From assembly GCA_035289145.1 (NCBI GenBank), contig DATDXZ010000019.1, positions 1 to 22,148 on the forward strand: 22,148 nt of DNA, written 5' to 3'. How positions within the stretch are numbered: the stretch's first letter is position 1; every line of letters begins with the position of its first letter. Origin of the DNA: JACOVP01 sp035289145. Lineage in GTDB: Archaea > Nanobdellota > Nanobdellia > SCGC-AAA011-G17 > UBA489. The translations under genes and the position numbers were made by a program. Below are positions 19,901-22,148 of the stretch, piece by piece. Below the pieces are notes generated by a model, which searched no databases, was not told the origin of the DNA, and saw only the letters and a program-made list of their open reading frames with translations.

Positions 19901-22148
19901 AAGACTTTCAAATTATATGTTTAATTTTGCTTATAGGGATCCTACCGAAGTGCGCAATGGGATTAATGTGATGCACGCGACTACAAGTGAAAATATTTTA
20001 TTAAATGAAGAGCTTGGTTATCTTGTCGGACGTTATGGAGGAATCATTCATGGACCTAAGCCTGGACAAACTTTAAGATCTTATGACACCTATAACACTG
20101 CAGACTCGAGATATCACTTTAATGCCCTTGCCCTTTGCATGCTCTCCAAATATGTTGATCCTAACTCCATTTATAAAACATGGGCGAAGAAAGCCTTTGA
20201 GGCAGTTTATTTCTATGATTATGGGACTTATAATAATGAAATTAGTTATCGTCCACAATATACGAGATCCATCGACGGAAGAGATATAAATGGCTACTTT
20301 TTATGCGGCATGACTTATTTAGAAGAGTTGCCTACGCCCAATGATATTTCGGTAACTTGCACTGATACGGATGGAGATGGTTATCCTTCTTGTTCAACTG
20401 TGCAATGGGACTGCGATGATACTGACGTAACTATTCATCCAAACGCTCGTGAAGATCATTTACTTAATCGATGTTCTGATGGGGCAGATAATAATTGCAA
20501 TGGTTTAATTGATTGTGAAGACCGCATGTGCCAAAGTCCTGATTATGGAAATCAAAATGTTTGTTCAAATATTGCTTATTGTGGAGATACTATTATAGAA
20601 CGCCCTAATGCTGCAGGATTAAATGAACAGTGTGACATTAACTATTATACCTCTTCTTATTCAAATAGTGGTAGCTTCGGCAACTGTGTTCCTTCTAATA
20701 TTCCTCCAAGCCACGGCAATAGATGCATGTATGCAGTTGTTGCAACATGTGGAGATAATTCTGTTAATCAATTAAGTGAAGAATGTGACGGGACTGCTGT
20801 TGGTGTTTGCGGACCAAGCACTACCTGCTCAGCTCAATGTTTATGCAATGGACCTGTCTTGAACAGTATTAGTCCTAATAATATCACAGATCCTGTTGGG
20901 AATACTATTGTTGTTGCAAATGGAAGAGGATTTAGCGAACCTCTTACTGTTAGAATTAATAATACTGTTCAACCAGAGATAGTCGTTACTTCTATTGATA
21001 CTTCTGCTTCTTTAACATTTACTCCAAGTATTGTTCAAGCTTTAGGAACAGGAATTCATCAATTAAGTTTGGTTAATTCTAATGGGCAACAAACTAGAAG
21101 TCTTCCTTTGACACTTACAGTTAACAGGGGAGGAATACAAAATCCAATAATAACTTCTATTCAACCTACTATCTTCCAAGCGATAAGTCCTACTTCCATC
21201 ACCTTACTCGGACAAAACTTTGCAAATGATGCAGATATCTTAGTTGACACTGTTTCTGTTGTTTCTTCTCGTATCATCTCTAAAACTACAACGCAAATTA
21301 TATTCTTCTATACACCAAGAGATTATAGAGTTGGTGCTCATCAAGTATCTGTCAGAAATCCTACTACGGGCAGAACTTCAAATAGCGTATCTTTTAGAAT
21401 GACTGCCACTCCGACTATCACTCGACTTAATCCTTCTACTATCTTAAACACAATTATCAACACAATAGACATTGAAGGACAAGAACTTGATCCTCTTGCT
21501 TTAGTTCTCACTGGACAGATTTATGAAGGTTCTTGGGTATCTCCAAGTTACCAACTGGTCCGTATGACAAACATTCGACCAAGTATTGCTCCTGGAGACT
21601 ATTCTATTGTTGCTATCAATAATGACCTTAGACCTTCCAATAGCCAGCTCTTACAGATAAGACAACCATTTACTTTTATTATGAGCCAACATCCTCGAAC
21701 TGCCATAGTCACTCCTAACTCATTCCTTCCAGTCACACTTACTATGGTAGGAGCTGCTTATAGTACTACAGAGTCCATCCGAGTGACTACAACTCCTGTA
21801 AGCGGTATAACTACTGTCTTCCCTTCAGGCCAGAGCTGCACCCCAAGCATTACAACACCTTATCAATGCACAGTAACTCTACATCTTCAAATTGGATTTG
21901 TCGCTGCGCCTCAACAATATTTTATAGATATCCAAGCAACATCTTCTTCTGCAACTCGACGTGACAGTATTATTCTCGATGTTGTAAATGGAGAAGTGGG
22001 TGATTGTACCAATGGTCAGAAAGATTCTCACGAGACGGACGTCGACTGTGGAGGACCAATCTGCTCAGTAGCTCCAGCTCCAGGCCCTTACCTCTGCGAC
22101 TATACTCAACTTTGTGTATTACATCGAGACTGCAGAATCAATATTGGA
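16941..22148 (+). CDS. Giant secreted multidomain surface protein (partial, continues past the right edge)
   Basis: The frame is open for 1736 codons with no stop up to the window edge. Order of parts: an N-terminal hydrophobic signal or anchor (about 5-20, GLVIISILLLFYLSIS); a Pro/Ser-rich linker; an Ig-like domain (about 98-205); a beta-sandwich-like region (about 270-700); an aromatic, helix-rich region (about 720-1130) with HKWTGITDTHYG at 821; a Cys/Asp-rich MopE-like segment beginning CTDTDGDGYPSC (1140) and WDCDDTD; three IPT/TIG-like modules (from about 1305, 1401 and 1489); a fourth Ig-like region; and a new cysteine motif CTNGQKDSHETDVDCGG (from 1689). The middle region loosely recalls polysaccharide-lyase-like toroids with a beta domain in front (rhamnogalacturonan-lyase-like); that is a tentative fold guess. 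It is probably a cell-surface adhesin or carbohydrate-binding enzyme. Confidence 0.82.
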   Translation, partial: MTRGGLVIISILLLFYLSISTSSLDLSSMDVLTANVVRSGDRLPLPETLAPPQTPELIPSELSRGERTSQPSSYPTTVIHSSLPQPEVAKTPVTGIEPLTSSCTLIAVSWDKSTAVVGDTAQITVTSKHCPVNTPVVLTIADYDALFDDTLASYQIFLNQDSASMTWTLSDISSAFTEFLEGKELELYVVASLITDGRTPLTSPATPAPSVRRGSSVTGNAVDAQISSAPIPLSIQPPKFGDYISPLSPSVRSSTLLVRQAESGNPPNPPIIQAGISLGKNQVFIKNNNVFAITNHLASIPLSFEPCEYFPNDNDIRLQDAITTTTIPTQIQPTRYYQKDYPTCAKGSVMFAVAHVQVSLAPGEEKIYDIIRSTSNPGNFVYASEVQSFLNSGSFKSVSTDMFGREYVADIPLNNLQFVVNGPVVKIAKYEKMNELSGTCTGTQPCLEYLFSTVTYLTFVNNEPIVRAEVFVVNSPNFKELTPSSTSCLPANRNSRGNCIYKRLTDNREIWSIGNVKYDGLRFEVNNGPNHNFYFPDLEIRKPTRIDQNSANSVTVWTMPTDGQYQMGCLIDPGQHVGGYCPSSNPTSVKNYIGQGQGLLVRGTINFRHYLTDINYQTHDYFVESGISKGQSLQRWAKADTITTKSIPDTAKLGDSARWYSAADALNIRNSIRYGSGSSDWHHFANNPVTQTRLSEPSAGDSKGIDLRLDTESPLWIKYLLSCATRCEDNYLYALSYKNIQTAIFADHLVGYDPSEHPLANPIHYSDYFHATGQDALCNSGTPSLGYPDSLTFCNSIPTSAVVHQYDYGSGSGGGGPAEFHKWTGITDTHYGSSEAQFVFTSGDLALRQIFMDAGNLMMNAAYNSNDLSLRNTAYGAARSLGRRASGFTKTAQMVDPTVNPFYIEALERWIPRWEDRQNTDAPGTRDVSPVTGRPFPTGFLFEEDVGSDARGEQAWMESIAIDGLIHAREEVLQSPDAVDAANRILGRLSNYMFNFAYRDPTEVRNGINVMHATTSENILLNEELGYLVGRYGGIIHGPKPGQTLRSYDTYNTADSRYHFNALALCMLSKYVDPNSIYKTWAKKAFEAVYFYDYGTYNNEISYRPQYTRSIDGRDINGYFLCGMTYLEELPTPNDISVTCTDTDGDGYPSCSTVQWDCDDTDVTIHPNAREDHLLNRCSDGADNNCNGLIDCEDRMCQSPDYGNQNVCSNIAYCGDTIIERPNAAGLNEQCDINYYTSSYSNSGSFGNCVPSNIPPSHGNRCMYAVVATCGDNSVNQLSEECDGTAVGVCGPSTTCSAQCLCNGPVLNSISPNNITDPVGNTIVVANGRGFSEPLTVRINNTVQPEIVVTSIDTSASLTFTPSIVQALGTGIHQLSLVNSNGQQTRSLPLTLTVNRGGIQNPIITSIQPTIFQAISPTSITLLGQNFANDADILVDTVSVVSSRIISKTTTQIIFFYTPRDYRVGAHQVSVRNPTTGRTSNSVSFRMTATPTITRLNPSTILNTIINTIDIEGQELDPLALVLTGQIYEGSWVSPSYQLVRMTNIRPSIAPGDYSIVAINNDLRPSNSQLLQIRQPFTFIMSQHPRTAIVTPNSFLPVTLTMVGAAYSTTESIRVTTTPVSGITTVFPSGQSCTPSITTPYQCTVTLHLQIGFVAAPQQYFIDIQATSSSATRRDSIILDVVNGEVGDCTNGQKDSHETDVDCGGPICSVAPAPGPYLCDYTQLCVLHRDCRINIG

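Noticed and set aside
17402..20289. Several antisense frames under the giant secreted protein
   Set aside because: All lie opposite a continuous 1736-codon frame with clear domains. Short length and no motifs mark them as shadows.
1..22148. tRNA, rRNA or riboswitch
   Set aside because: I scanned the gaps by eye and saw no cloverleaf, conserved rRNA stretch or known riboswitch core. The gaps are short and AT-rich.

Overview
This window looks like a piece of an AT-rich archaeal genome, most likely a DPANN lineage of the Woesearchaeota/Pacearchaeota type (an inference from gene content, not a phylogeny). Genes are short and tightly packed. Many starts have an archaeal TATA box about 25-27 bases upstream and little or no leader. 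Downstream genes in operons overlap by ATGA or TAATG. The proteins include archaeal-type M42 and M24 peptidases, a compact NAD kinase, a VIT/CCC1 family membrane protein, a DUF4143-type ATPase and a giant secreted multidomain protein.

Layout. 1-301: the 3' end of an IS630-type transposase runs into a truncated alpha/beta-hydrolase remnant. 351-3512: a class III aminotransferase (-) is divergent from an unknown protein, a minimal M24 peptidase and a second unknown protein (+). 3637-9367 (-): a winged-helix protein, a COG2403/cPGS-like nucleotide-binding protein, a DUF4143 ATPase, an ornithine-carbamoyltransferase-family enzyme and an aldehyde dehydrogenase. The ATPase is flanked by a perfect 19-bp direct repeat and preceded by four 18-bp inverted repeats arranged as two pairs. 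9371-10468 (+): a propeller-repeat protein that has lost its N-terminus. 10497-12501 (-): VIT protein, six-cysteine lipoprotein and carbamate kinase in one overlapping operon. 12543-14600: three membrane-anchored surface proteins of unknown function. 14611-16417 (-): a 38-residue small protein, M42 aminopeptidase and NAD kinase, all coupled by TAATG overlaps. 16477-16845 (+): a YkgJ-like cysteine cluster protein. 16941 to the right edge (+): a secreted protein of at least 1736 residues.

How the genes may work together. The carbamoyltransferase and carbamate kinase could turn citrulline into ornithine, carbamoyl phosphate and then ATP, CO2 and ammonia. The aminotransferase and aldehyde dehydrogenase could carry ornithine to glutamate semialdehyde and glutamate. 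That is an energy-yielding amino-acid scavenging route spread over several nearby transcription units, with no arginine deiminase visible. The carbamoyltransferase has unusual residues where ornithine normally binds, so its substrate is uncertain. The right half is mostly cell-envelope and secreted proteins, ending in the giant protein with a possible carbohydrate-active core, a Cys/Asp-rich metal-binding segment and IPT/TIG-like modules.

Most worth following up: the ATPase module with its paired operators and flanking direct repeats (it seems to have split an older COG2403-OTC-ALDH operon), the altered carbamoyltransferase pocket, the giant surface protein, the IS630 disruption, and the 38-residue leading gene.
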